Part shown: piece after piece, positions 39,401 through 50,222 of the stretch | Position numbering within the stretch: the stretch's first letter is position 1 | How the letters are laid out: each line of letters begins with the position of its first letter | Origin: Rhyacichthys aspro | Lineage: Eukaryota > Chordata > Actinopteri > Gobiiformes > Rhyacichthyidae | Direction of reading: 5' to 3' | Assembly: GCA_036850595.1 (NCBI GenBank) | Contig: CM072161.1 | Span: forward strand, 10,313,905 to 10,377,904 | DNA length: 64,000 nt | The notes under the pieces: model-generated | Database searches by the model: none | Told to the model about the DNA's origin: nothing | The model's input: only the letters and a program-made list of their open reading frames with translations | Made by a program: the position numbers and the translations under genes

Positions 39401-42360
39401 GTGATCCATTGTAGCAAAGAGACTTCAGGACTGAAGGTCTGACATCTTGAGATCCCTAAAAGCATATATTAAAATATATTAGCTGCTAAATTGTGTGGTA
39501 TTGCTTTCTAACTACAGCCATACAGGACAATGTAAATATTCTGTCTAGTGTATCTTGAGTCAACCATAACTCTTCTCTCACAGTTCAGTACATTTGCTGA
39601 AGGTAAATCAGAGAAATCCTACAACAACTACAAAAAGTGATGTAAGAGAAAAAAAAGAATTTGTACTTTACCCGTTTCAGGAAGTAAATTTTTATGGAGA
39701 GCAAACTTGCCTTCCCCAGACCAGAAATGAGGCAGAAGATAAATAATTGACCCAACTCCAGAATTCAAAGAGCGTAATGGAAGTTGCTGCTCATCCGAAG
39801 AGAAGCCCCACTGCTTCTTACGTCTCGGGTCACTTTTTCATCTCCCCTTATGTCCCTTGTGGTCTTACAATTTCCTTCCAGTACATATATATTTATATAT
39901 ATATATATAATTCTCTGGGTGAGGTCCTGTCAGAGCTGCAGTGGGAATCCTGCGGCTGTGGTCTGTGGAGGTGCTCTGTGCTGGTGCTCTGAGCTGCTCG
40001 GTACTGCAGCGAGCGGCAGCAGCCACCACCGCCGACACTTTTTACCCCCCACCCCACCGCTCGGAGCCCTCCCCCTTCTGTCTTACACGGGTACTTTCTC
40101 ACTCTTAGCTCATGCTCTTTCTTCTGAAGCCCACGTTCCATCAAACAAAGACTCATTAAAGCTTTGGAAATCTCTGAAGCAACACAGGGACTACAACTAC
40201 TTAGTTCATCAAAGCCTGTGTATTGTTTCCACTCTTTTGTCCTGTTCGTTTTACATTTCTATTTGTTGTCCTTTTTTTTTTTTTTTTTTGCTTACTGTAC
40301 TTTCATTTGTATATTTTTTCAAGTTGTCTAATGATTTGTCCCAAAACTAGCCTTGAATATCACCAAAAGTTGCTTCAAAAGATCCCTGTCTGTCAAGGGA
40401 AAAAAGTCCAAATAACATTTAACCTAAAAAAAACCACACACACATCAAAACGCATTGCAGCATAAATGATAATATAGAGTATTCATAAAATCCTTTTGGA
40501 GAACTAGCAATAAAAGTATGATTGGTCACTATAGAGATGTGGCTCTCAACCAAAGTGTAATGAAGTGTGCTCCAAACTGACATATAGGCAACGCGCGAGC
40601 CATAAACCTCCAGTCGTCTCTGTAACAAAACAAATAAAAGGCACTGAAAGGTTATGTAAGCCTGCAGTTGGCTGGTGGAGACGGGGCTTTTTTGGTGTCT
40701 CACTCCAGTGAACTGGTGAGTATGACGCAGTGCTTCCTCTGTTTGTTTGCCTCTCTCATCCTCCGTCTTGTCCATATTTAATGCTTTTAGTTCCTATTTA
40801 TCTCTTCACAGCCAGAGAGAGTGGCCAGAGTATTTAGAAAGCCACTGTACCTCTATCCAGTAAAAAAGAAAAAAAAGATAACACATGCAAGGTCTTGGCT
40901 TTTCGTGACTGGAGGTGATTGTTCACACAATTCTGTTTATATCCCAGGAGGGAAACGTTTTACTCACTGAGGTAAAAATAGCACCACACTAGTAGTCAGA
41001 CTGTCATGCAGAATAAAAGCAATTAATTGTTTGTTTTAAAAAATCTATGTGAAGCCAATAGAATGTAACTAAGAACTAGTTTGTATGTTTATTCAAATGT
41101 TTTATTAACAATGTCACAAATCATAACCTGGATCGCTCGAAGGCCCACTTTCTTCACATCTAAACTCTGTCTCTGCAAAAGGCATGGTCCACAGCACATA
41201 GACAAAGACTGGATTCTAACAATTGATCATAAAACATTGCTTTTGACAGGTTAATAAATCTGGTCCTAGATGCACTTCCATTCTTCATTTTGCTGCCTGC
41301 ATTACAAGAAACAAGTGTTAGCATACAGCTACTTTTCAAATTAGAGTGAGACACATTTTGCTGCGTGGGATATTCTTGGTGATATGGAGGAGGATATGAA
41401 AAATGCCTCCACATCGGCATTGAAAATCACTCTGGCGCTTGTTCAGGAATGAATAATTTGACGCTCGGAAAGAAGTAAGTGTCACAGGAAACAGGACCTA
41501 CACTGACCTTGACTTCAACACCATACTTCATTCAGATAAGTCTGTACTTCGACCCGTGCAGCGACACTACGTCACCTCCTACACTGTGACGTGGAGGCCC
41601 GCCGAACCTCTACACTGAGCAGCCGGGACTCAAGACAAGAGTTTAGCATCCGCCACGCCGCCAAGGATGGATGAGAAGTGACAGGAGCAGTGGGAGGCTA
41701 CAGAAGACTACATCTATCTGGTGCAGCGGAGAGGAGAGAGGAGAGGAGGCCAAAGGCTGGTGCTTATCACTGAACACTTAAAAAACGTACACCCACAAAG
41801 TCATCTGCACAGTTTTTAATCAGCTTTGGTTCAACTTTCAAGTGGGCGAGACGTGGTTAAAGCTCAAATCAGCACTTGAGAACAGAATTAACACTAACAG
41901 CAAGCAGTCAGTTTCACAAACACATGTAATACAATTAAACTAAGCATTTTGAAGATGTTATGAGGTATGCATTCACCTATGAATTAAGAATACAGAAAAT
42001 TCTCTTAATCATTATTCTAAACTAGCAAAAAGATAACGTTGGGCAATTATTTGGGTTGTATTATTCGTCCTTAAACTAGTGTGTGGTTGAAAACGTACAC
42101 GTCTTTCTCCATGTCCTGATTGGAGGTAGGAGCTGTACTGAAAACTGAATGACCAAGCAGCATCCCTGTAAAAGAAATCGAATGTTTACAACCAGAGGAA
42201 GCAAAAGTGTTCACATTCTGTACTTATGTAGAACTACAGATACCTGTGTTAAAAACGACTCTGGTAAACGTAGAAATACTGATTCAACTTCTTTACTCAA
42301 GTAATTCTCTAAAAGGTACTTAAGTAAAAAATAAAAAATTATTCTGTTGCCAATGATACA
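33401..42360. other. 9-kb region without a recognised gene
   Basis: AT-rich. It holds an A-run (36140-36163), an (AT)n run (39885-39909), a T-run near 40271-40289, a CTCF-like CCAACAGGTGGCAGCA (36006-36021), and two GC-rich islets at 39915-40090 and 41555-41775 that could be promoters or first exons. Open frames such as 38917-39354 (minus) and 39784-40350 (plus) carry no recognisable domain. Upstream alternative first exons of kcnip1 could lie here. Confidence 0.5.
36006..36021 (+). promoter_or_regulatory. CTCF-like motif
   Basis: CCAACAGGTGGCAGCA has one mismatch to the core CCASYAGRKGGCRSY. Motif match only. Confidence 0.3.
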
Positions 42361-42374
42361 CAATAGCCCCTAGT

Positions 42375-42555
42375 GGCTGAATGTGAGAGTGAATGGTTGT
42401 CTGTCAATGTCTGCGTCTAAGTGTCAGCCCTGCGACGAACTGGCCACTGTCCAGGGTGTACCCCGCCTAAGGCCCAAAGCTGCTGGGATAGGCTCCAGCC
42501 ACCCGCGACCCCACAAAGTGGGATAAGCGGTAGAAAATGAATGAATGAATGAATG
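42375..42555 (+). mobile_element. L2-like LINE 3' tail
   Basis: Contains the fish L2/V-SINE tail as I remember it: GTCCAGGGTGTACCCCGCC, then GCTGGGATAGGCTCCAGCCA, then GGATAAGCGGTAGAAAATGA, ending in (AATG)n. It is a 5'-truncated insertion without coding capacity; plus-strand orientation is given by the tail. Confidence 0.8.
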
Positions 42556-42929
42556 ATACATAATACACTTGTGATAACTCTGCAATAACTCTTTCATTAA
42601 CAATCTGCAAGTTAGTGTCAGTTTGCTGTTTCAGTTTACATTTCAAGTTAGATTTCAGACAGAATAATCAAGATTAAACCATTTTGCAATTGCGATTGTT
42701 TTATATTGTTATGCAATTATGTTCATTCTGCATCATTCACTAAGATTTAAGATTCAAGATTCCTTTATTGTCATTCAGCAAGACATCACAATTGCAATGC
42801 AGAACGAAATTTTATATTGCACGGCCACACAGAAAAACATGAATAAGAGCTTTAAATATACACAATCACACAATCACCAAACAATGTTACATGTTGCATT
42901 GGTTTATATTAATAAACAGGGTGAAAAAT

Positions 42930-42982
42930 GGCCCAAGCAGGAGTTGACCATGCTCTACCAGGTGAGTCACCGAGGCGCCGCA
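42930..42982 (-). mobile_element. Possible tRNA-derived SINE fragment
   Basis: Read on the minus strand, GCGCCTCGGTGACTCACC is followed by TGGTAGAGCATGG, resembling the A-box half of the tRNA-like head of common fish SINEs. There is no intact B box or tail, so this is a fragment at best. Confidence 0.3.
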
Positions 42983-44389
42983 TGAATAAAACATTTTGCA
43001 ACATGCAACAATCGCCTTCTCTTATTTTGGCGGGGCTTGACTTTCCCTCTTGTTAGTCAGGTCTTTTACATAATGTCATCATCTGCAGAGTTTGTAAAAG
43101 TAACAAGACTGTTTTGACAACGTAAGGAGAAGAAAGTACAAATATTTGTACAAATAAGTAAATTACAATTACCTAAAAAATCTAAAGTACAACTACTGCG
43201 TTACTTCCCACCTGTGGTTACAACACATATAGTATGAGTATTTTGTATGACGTCCTACAGCCAAAATAACATCCAGATTATTCCATTTTTAAGCTTGACT
43301 GACAGAGCTGACCAGCTGGCCACCCCTCACACTGTTCACTCCTGGTGCACCCTGCACAACACAAGTGTTTAATTATCCATGGCTTCCGTCCTGCTTCACT
43401 CCACCGGGAATCATTTCGATGTGACTTAACAAACACCAGCTCAATAAAATTCAGATTACCTCAATGGATCTATAAGCTTCAATATCTGCAGAGAAACAAA
43501 AAGCCAAATGCCAGCTCTCCAGACGCCGCCCACCTCAAAAAACCCACCGAGTTACATAACGCAGTGTTACTTAAACGCTAATATCACATCTATAATAAAT
43601 ACACACTGCCTCACAAGTAAACAAAAAAAGTGAGAGTCTCACTTTGATTTTAGACTCTGATTAGTCTCATGCTACAGCACAGTCTTCCTCTTTCTGCACT
43701 ATTAATGTGGTGAAAGTCATTATCAGTGTTTTTGTATTCCCCAAATCTCAAAACAAGTTGAAATGGGGTCAGATGTCATTTCCAAACAGATTAACACTAT
43801 TAGCCCTTTGACATTATACAGTGAGTTCAAGGATTATGGCAAATTAGCTTTATGTACAAATACTAGAGTTTGTCTGTCCCAATGAAATGAAATATGAAAA
43901 CATATTTGTCAGACAAAAAGAGCCAAAAACAACAGCCACTACCTTCTTCTGCCAAAATGTTATGAGTGTAAGGCTACTTTTCATGAAACCAGACATGCTT
44001 TTGACTCCATATGATTTTTATACAAAATGGCAATGCCACATTCTTAACACATCTATGGTCCTGACAATACAACTTAAACTTATGGTTGGTTTAAGGATGT
44101 GATTTTGTTTAAAAAAGCATTTTCTTTCTTTTTCAACTTGTACAAAATATAGGACATAGAGCAAAATCCTCTTCCAACTATACAATTAATCAAATGAACT
44201 TTATTCTTAGTCCACTCCTGTCACTCAGTTTAAAGTTTCATGTCTATCTAAAGGACAAAAAGCGGACACAGTACAATTTAGCCCCTTGGCCTCACAAACA
44301 GTTGAATCACCTCTGATTCAGGTGCATGAAAAGCTGGAATGAGAAATGGCAAGTACAGAGGCCTTACATTTTTTATCATTTACATGGAG
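42983..44389. other. Left flank of tandem gene array
   Basis: AT-rich, with no gene recognised. Resemblance to the array units begins at about 44390. Confidence 0.5.
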
Positions 44390-44702
44390 ACTTACAGAAC
44401 AATGAGCCAAACTTCATGTCAAACGCTGTGGATATGAACCTAATTATTCAGTGTACAATTGTAATAATATAAGACGTTCCCTTCATGTTGCTTCTATGGT
44501 TTGTTAGGGACGTTTCCAGGTGCGTCTCTAGTAATATATCAAAATCTACAAAAAACTCGAAATTCCATTTTTTGACTCACGAGCAAAAAACACTCCATGA
44601 GCTTCACTCGACGATTTCTCAAACAGAAAGAGCTCAAGTGACCACTTTTATCGACCTCTCTGCTACTAACGACCTGCTACGTGCAACTAAACTACCTTCA
44701 GC

Positions 44703-45581
44703 ATGGAGCATGTGAGCGGCTTTTGTCCTGCCCAGACAAAATATGATGTTAATAATAATCCGATTTCATCGTATGCTAGTCCTTCGTTAGAGTTTAAATA
44801 AATGCTATAGCTTTTACTCACTGACAAACTAATATTTTCAAATTATAAATAAAACTCCGTTAACATCTGTTAATGTTATATCACACGTTTCTTAATAGTC
44901 AATATACACCTCTCCATTACATGAAATGTTTCTTACTGATTGTGAGGATTTGTGTTTTTTGTCTTATTTGCACAACAACATGTAGCTAATATTCATAATA
45001 ATTAACCATTATATAATGACATTTTATTTAAAATAAATAAATAACATGTTAGCCTCACTGAAAAGAGGAAGACCATTATCAGAGGCAACAAAATCCATTA
45101 TACATATTAATCTAAGTGCATTACAAGTACATATGTGCACTTTAAATACTGTGTATATAATATAATCTGTAATTTAATTTAAATTCACAAATTTTAACAG
45201 AGCTCTAGTGCTGACAGAGATCCTGTGATGATATTACAGCTGACAAAAAAGATAAATGTACTTCTTTAAAATGTAAAATATCTTTTTATCATTTTCTAAT
45301 TTAAACACTGGTACGATCTACTGTATTTATCACAGATCAGGGTCAGAGGGTCTGCTTTTTGATTGAAATTTTGTTGCATTTTAGGTACAAAAGTGGGCGC
45401 CCTCGTCCTTACTCTCTTGAGCTCGGTCGTAAGATCAAGCAGCGCCTGTGGGAGGCTCTCAACCGTCCACTCCTCTCTGTGGACTGAGGACTGTGAGGAC
45501 TGTCCCCCTCACATTGACGTAGACATCTCTGGAGAGCCGGAACCTCGGGCTCCTCCCAAAAAGAGACCCCGTCTCCACTAG
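44703..45581 (+). pseudogene. Decayed leftmost copy of the array gene
   Basis: Homologous to the three intact copies downstream. The first coding exon (ATGGAGCAT) survives at 44703-44711, but most of intron 1, exon 2 and nearly all of exon 3 are gone; only a scrap of exon 3 (about 45202-45236) runs straight into the following intron. The last exon is at 45385-45581 and is 35 bases shorter than the intact 232; the deletion shifts the frame and gives an early stop after LNRPLLSVD. The final segment ending KKRPRLH is still readable in another frame. A short, diverged copy of the 3' minisatellite follows. This is a clear pseudogene relative to the copies at 50-63 kb. Confidence 0.8.
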
Positions 45582-45689
45582 AGACTTTCCTCTCCTTGTA
45601 AATAGTGTATATAGTTCAAGACATTCATTTGATGAACTTTAAAAGACATTTAATAAGAATACTTGAAGTGTCTCCAAAGCTCCAGCAAC

Positions 45690-46055
45690 AAACGTCCAGC
45701 CTCCACTTGTTCAGTCCATCAGCAGCTTCCACCATCAAGCTGCTCCTCCAACAACAAAGTCTGCCTCAGCTTCAGTAGCAACCTCCTCCTGCCTCAAAAA
45801 CAGATGCTTTACCATCCATCAATCTGCTCTGCCTCGTCAAAACTGAACTTCCTCAGTCCATCAGCAGCTTCCACCATCAAGCAGCACCTCCAGCCTTTAA
45901 CATCAGCCTCCTCCTGCCTCAAAAACAGACACTTTACCATCCATCAGTCTGTTCTGCTCAAGCCTCCCTGTGTCCAGTTCACCAGCAGCTTCTACCACCA
46001 AGCAGCACCTCCAGCCTCTCCCTCCAGCTTCAGTGTCATCCTCCCAGCGTCCTGC
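45690..46055 (+). repeat. Diverged minisatellite after the pseudogene
   Basis: About three subunits of the same family as the large minisatellites downstream: each has CAGTCCATC..GCAGCTTC..CC followed by CTCAAAAACAG. The subunits differ more from one another than in the intact copies, so this block is older or has escaped homogenisation. Confidence 0.75.
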
Positions 46056-46670
46056 TGGATGTTTTTAAAAGTATGACCTACATTCATTGACTCATTTCAT
46101 TTATTATTGTATGTGTACTTGTTCTTGTACTGACAGACTTTTCATTTGTGAAAGGTGTCAAGGCCCTAGTTACATTCTCCACCAGCGACAATATCACCAG
46201 CAACAAAATCCAGAGACCTCCAGCATCGTCAAGGTACACATCTTTGCACAAAGCCTGCTTTAATCCAACAGATAAATATGACTATTTCATTCTGTGATTT
46301 TATATTCTGTCATGTGAAGTCATCCTAAGAAACTGTGCGCTCACAGCAGCCTGCCTCTGAGTCCTTCCCACTGGTATCCAACAAGAAAAGCCTTAAAAGT
46401 CTTGACATAACAAAAATTAGATCCATTAAATAAACAAAATTCAATTAAAAGCATAACATTCCTTGTTCTCTTCTTTCTATAAAAGTATTAATCCACAACA
46501 TTAAAGATAAAATGTAAAACTGTAAATATAAATAAACATAACTGTATATAAGTATTAATAATTGATATCAGACATATAGAGACAGCCTACAAAGACAGTG
46601 TCACTGTTTATGACATGCAGATATATAAGTATCTTTACTGACAGACTGATATGTGTAAATAAGTGTTTGC

Positions 46671-46683
46671 TGCCCTCTGGTGG
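46671..46683 (-). promoter_or_regulatory. CTCF-like motif in leftmost unit
   Basis: TGCCCTCTGGTGG is the reverse complement of CCACCAGAGGGCA, a perfect CTCF core. Later units have the same site with one change (see 48267, 53908 and 59176). Confidence 0.5.
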
Positions 46684-47530
46684 AGACTCATCAGTTAGAT
46701 GCAACATGAGGCATTACATTATTTAAATGAATATAATTATACACATTATACAAGAGATATACAATCAGTTTTACACTAAATTGAAAAGATAGTCTGGAGG
46801 ATAATATCATGGGACTGTTGCATGAAAATAAATATGTTGCACTGAAAATGAAAGATGAATTTTCTTACTTTAAAATTAGACACATTTCTTTTCTTTAGAC
46901 TCGACTATTGTAATTATCTTTTATGAAGATGTACAAATGATTTTAAAAAGGTATTCAGTTGGTCAATAATGCGGAGGCTAGAGTTCTGACTGGAACCAGA
47001 AGAACAGGACGACAAAGTTTAATCTCTATCAAAGTCACATAGTGGGCACAGTAGGCTGCACTTGCCCATAGTCCACAAGAAACAGTTAAATCAGTTTCTT
47101 TTTTCACTGGAAACACCAAACATGGAGTGAGAGACTGCACATGAGGAGGTCTTGATATTATGGAGACATTCAGAACAATAATGTCCTCTTTCATGTCAAA
47201 CCGCTGCACACAAACTCAAATGTTCAATCTATAATAGTCTGACTGTAAAAATATAAGACGTTCCCTTCATGTTGGTTCTATGGTTTGTTAGGGCTGTTTC
47301 CAAGTGCGTCTCTAGTAATATATCAAAATCTACAAAAAAAACTCTAAATTCCATTGTTGGACTCACGAGCAAAAAACACTCTCCACGAGCTGTCTCTTGA
47401 CGAGCTGTCTCAATTATATAATGGTTAATTATTATGAATATAAGCTACATGTTGTTGTGCATATGAGACAAAAAACACATCCTCACAATCAGTAAGAAAC
47501 ATTTCATGTAATGGAGTGGTGTATTTTGAC

Positions 47531-47782
47531 TGTGATGATCCACGGTTACACTGTGGAGCAGTATCAGAGCATCTACCACTCAGTAGTGGATGACATGCTC
47601 AAATACGTTTAATTTTATGGCAAAAAATTCAAAAAAAAAATTCTAAGAGAGACTGTATTTATCACACAGAAGGGAAAATCAAAATGGAATTTCCAAAAAA
47701 AAAAAGATTTTTTGATTGGATTTTGATATTTCTATTTGTCTGCATTTCAAAGGTACAAAAGTGGGCGCCCTCGTCCTTACTT
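47531..47782 (+). pseudogene. Second, heavily deleted copy of the array gene
   Basis: Two fragments remain. The end of exon 3 lies at about 47531-47606, encoding the IHGYTVEQYQSIYHSVVDDM block, but its donor is changed (CTCAAATACG instead of CTCAAGTAGG). The first ~28 bases of exon 4 lie at 47753-47780 and break off into one truncated minisatellite subunit (47785-47820), which joins the next repeat unit. The promoter-like segment with TTAGGGCTGTTTCCAAGTGC is kept at about 47288, but exons 1 and 2 are missing. This is a deletion product at the left edge of the homogenised array. Confidence 0.78.
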
Positions 47783-48266
47783 TCCATCTGCAGATTCCAC
47801 CATCAAGCACCACCTCCAGCAATTATAAGTATTTAATTCTATATGATTTTATATTCTGCAGTGTGAAATTATTCTAAGAAACTATCCAGTCACGGCAGCC
47901 TGCCTCCGAGTATTTATTCATTAAATAAACAAAATTCAAATAAAAAAACAACATTCTTTTCTGTTCTGTCTCTACAAAGGTATTCAACACTGTTCTTACA
48001 TGAAAGTTTCTACTCCCACACATGCTATAGTAGATAAACTGTAAACTACCCTCAGGAGTAATACAGGAGTAAATAGTGATCTGTGTTGTGCACTGACAGA
48101 AACAGTCAAAAGAACCACAGCTGCAGACAGACATTAGCATATATTAGAATTATTAATGCATTCAAAGTGATTTTCTCTATTCATAATTTAGAAATACAAA
48201 GAGAGAGTCAGTGTTTATGGCATGGAAAAAAAAATGGCAGACTGGTTTGTGAAAACACCTATTTGC

Positions 48267-48279
48267 TGTCCTCTGGTGG
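48267..48279 (-). promoter_or_regulatory. CTCF-like motif 1, unit A
   Basis: TGTCCTCTGGTGG, the reverse of CCACCAGAGGACA, one base off the CTCF core. Equivalents lie at 53908-53920 and 59176-59188. Confidence 0.35.
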
Positions 48280-48950
48280 AGATGCAATCAAATAGACAAT
48301 AAAACAGAGAGGTTTTTACACTGAATTGTAGAACTAGATTGAAGAATGCTATTATATGATACACTACAAATGAATGGTTGTCTTTCTTATGCAAACACAA
48401 TATATTTAGCTATTTCTAATCTGCATTGCCTGGATCAAAGGGTCAGGTCAGCAATTATCTGAGCTTCTTTAAGTTTCTGAAGTGGACCTTGATGTTATGT
48501 GCTTCATTGTTTTTGATCTAAAAAGTGGTTCAAGTGTCTGAGAAGGAATCAAATGATGAGAAAACATATCTTACCAAATCAACACAACTTTCACATAATG
48601 AATATGCAATATAGATACATACTGAGATATTGAACACACAAATTGAAGCAGTACAGGTACACATCCTGAAAAGTTGCACAGAGACCTACATGTAACATGC
48701 ACTTGTGGGTAGGCTTAGTAATTTGGACTTATGGCCAATAATGTAGTTACAACTATTCCATTGTCTTGGTTCGAGAAGGAGGATAGTAAGCACAAACAAC
48801 AATGTTGTACCAAAAAGTAAATTGTTAAATACAAAAAATAAAATGAAATTAAAGTTATTCCATTCACATGTACTCTACTCTTTTTATAACATAAAGTGTC
48901 CACTGTAAAAGCAGGTAGTATGTTCTCTTTTTATGATTTCTTATTGTTCA

Positions 48951-49042
48951 GTTCAGAGTTTGCCTTTAAGTCAGTTCAGAGTTTGCATTTAAGTCAGTTC
49001 AGAGTTTGCATTTAAGTCAGTTCAGAGTTTGCATTTAAGTCA
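48951..49042 (+). repeat. 23-bp tandem repeat, four copies
   Basis: Unit GTTCAGAGTTTGCATTTAAG plus TCA, four head-to-tail copies with one variant base in the first. The equivalent places in units B (54604-54649) and C (59872-59917) have two copies. Confidence 0.92.
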
Positions 49043-49783
49043 GTCAAGTCGGTTTGTTACTACATGGTTTTGTCAGTTTAAATGGCCGTATGTTTCTTTA
49101 AATTCTGATCTTATCTGAATCCAGTGCAAGGTAGGCAGTGGATCCCGCGTTCCCAGGTCCCGTGTAGAAGCCAGGGGTCCAGTCCAACCAGTCCAGGCTT
49201 GCAGTGGGCGCAACTGGACGATGTCCACAAGTTGAATGGGTCTCTCAAAAAGAACAACCTGCATGCGTATATTAAATTAATTAACCATTAACGTCTCTTA
49301 ATATGCAGGAGTATGGACCCATTAGCAAAACAAAAATAACATAAGAATAGCAAGCTTGCATACAATCTACATATCATGCTGTATATCAACCATAACAATT
49401 TGGTTAACCAACAAAATTAAACAGTGACATACAGCGAAAAGTATAACATCATTCTCATTTTACACATTTCTCCGATTGGTTTTTACAATACTCAAAGCAG
49501 TAATATCAGTGGTAATGCTAGGTAGCAGTAGCTCTACTGCTGCGTGCTAACGCAGACAAAAAACATACACTCACCGGAGAAAATCACTGCAGAATAAGTT
49601 AAACTGCAAGAATCAGGTCACTTGTGCCTTCTTTTCACCAGCCTCAACTGGAATTTTATCAGCAATGAACTTATAACTTCTATTTCTCAACAAAAACGGC
49701 TAAGCACAGCATGTGCGTCAACCTGCCACGTCCGTCTATCTGTCAACCTTGGCTCTCACGCTGTAAACATAGCGCAATGCCTT

Positions 49784-49799
49784 TCGCCATCTGCTGGCA
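49784..49799 (-). promoter_or_regulatory. CTCF-like motif 2, unit A
   Basis: TCGCCATCTGCTGGCA, the reverse of TGCCAGCAGATGGCGA, an excellent match to the CTCF core. It lies about 430 bases upstream of exon 1 and is unchanged at 55395-55410 and 60663-60678. Confidence 0.5.
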
Positions 49800-50039
49800 G
49801 TTTTTGGTAACACACCCAAAACTAAAATAAAAACATATTTACTGTGTTATCTTCACTATGTGGAAACTTACAAAACAGAAAGTGATGAGCGCAAAATAAA
49901 ATAATGTAAATAATAATATGGTCACATTTATGGGGGTTAGATACAGAATAATAATGTCAAATTCATGCCAAAGACTGCTTATGTAAACCTATTTATTAAT
50001 TGTATTATTAGTCTGTAGGATACGTAGCCTGCGCGAGGG

Positions 50040-50222
50040 TTCCATGGTTGTTAGGGCCGTTTCCAGGTGCGTTGTTGTATTATTTTAAAAATCACAAAAA
50101 ATCTCTTCATTCCATTTTTGGATCTACGAGCGAAAAACACTCTTAACGAGCTTCACTCGACGATTTCTCAAAAAAGAAACACCTATTAACGACCTGCTAC
50201 GTGCAACTAGACAACCTTCAGC
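50040..50222 (+). promoter_or_regulatory. Presumed promoter and 5' UTR of array gene, copy A
   Basis: This is the only part upstream of exon 1 that is also retained in both decayed copies (GTTTCCAGGTGCG, then CGAGCAAAAAACACTC-like and TTCACTCGACGATTTCTC). It ends in ACCTTCAGC before the ATG. No clear TATA box at a normal distance. The role is inferred from position. Confidence 0.35.

Noticed and set aside
39784..40350. 188-residue plus-strand open frame
   Set aside because: It crosses an (AT)n run and a T-run and looks like chance translation of low-complexity sequence.
42745..42840. TTCAAGATTCCTTTATTGTCATTC stretch as a named transposon
   Set aside because: It resembles a dispersed fish repeat, but I could not define its ends or family, so it is not listed as a feature.
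49073..49264. Antisense 63-residue frame repeated at 54680 and 59948
   Set aside because: Same duplication effect; no recognisable family, although a promoter-proximal exon of another transcript cannot be excluded.
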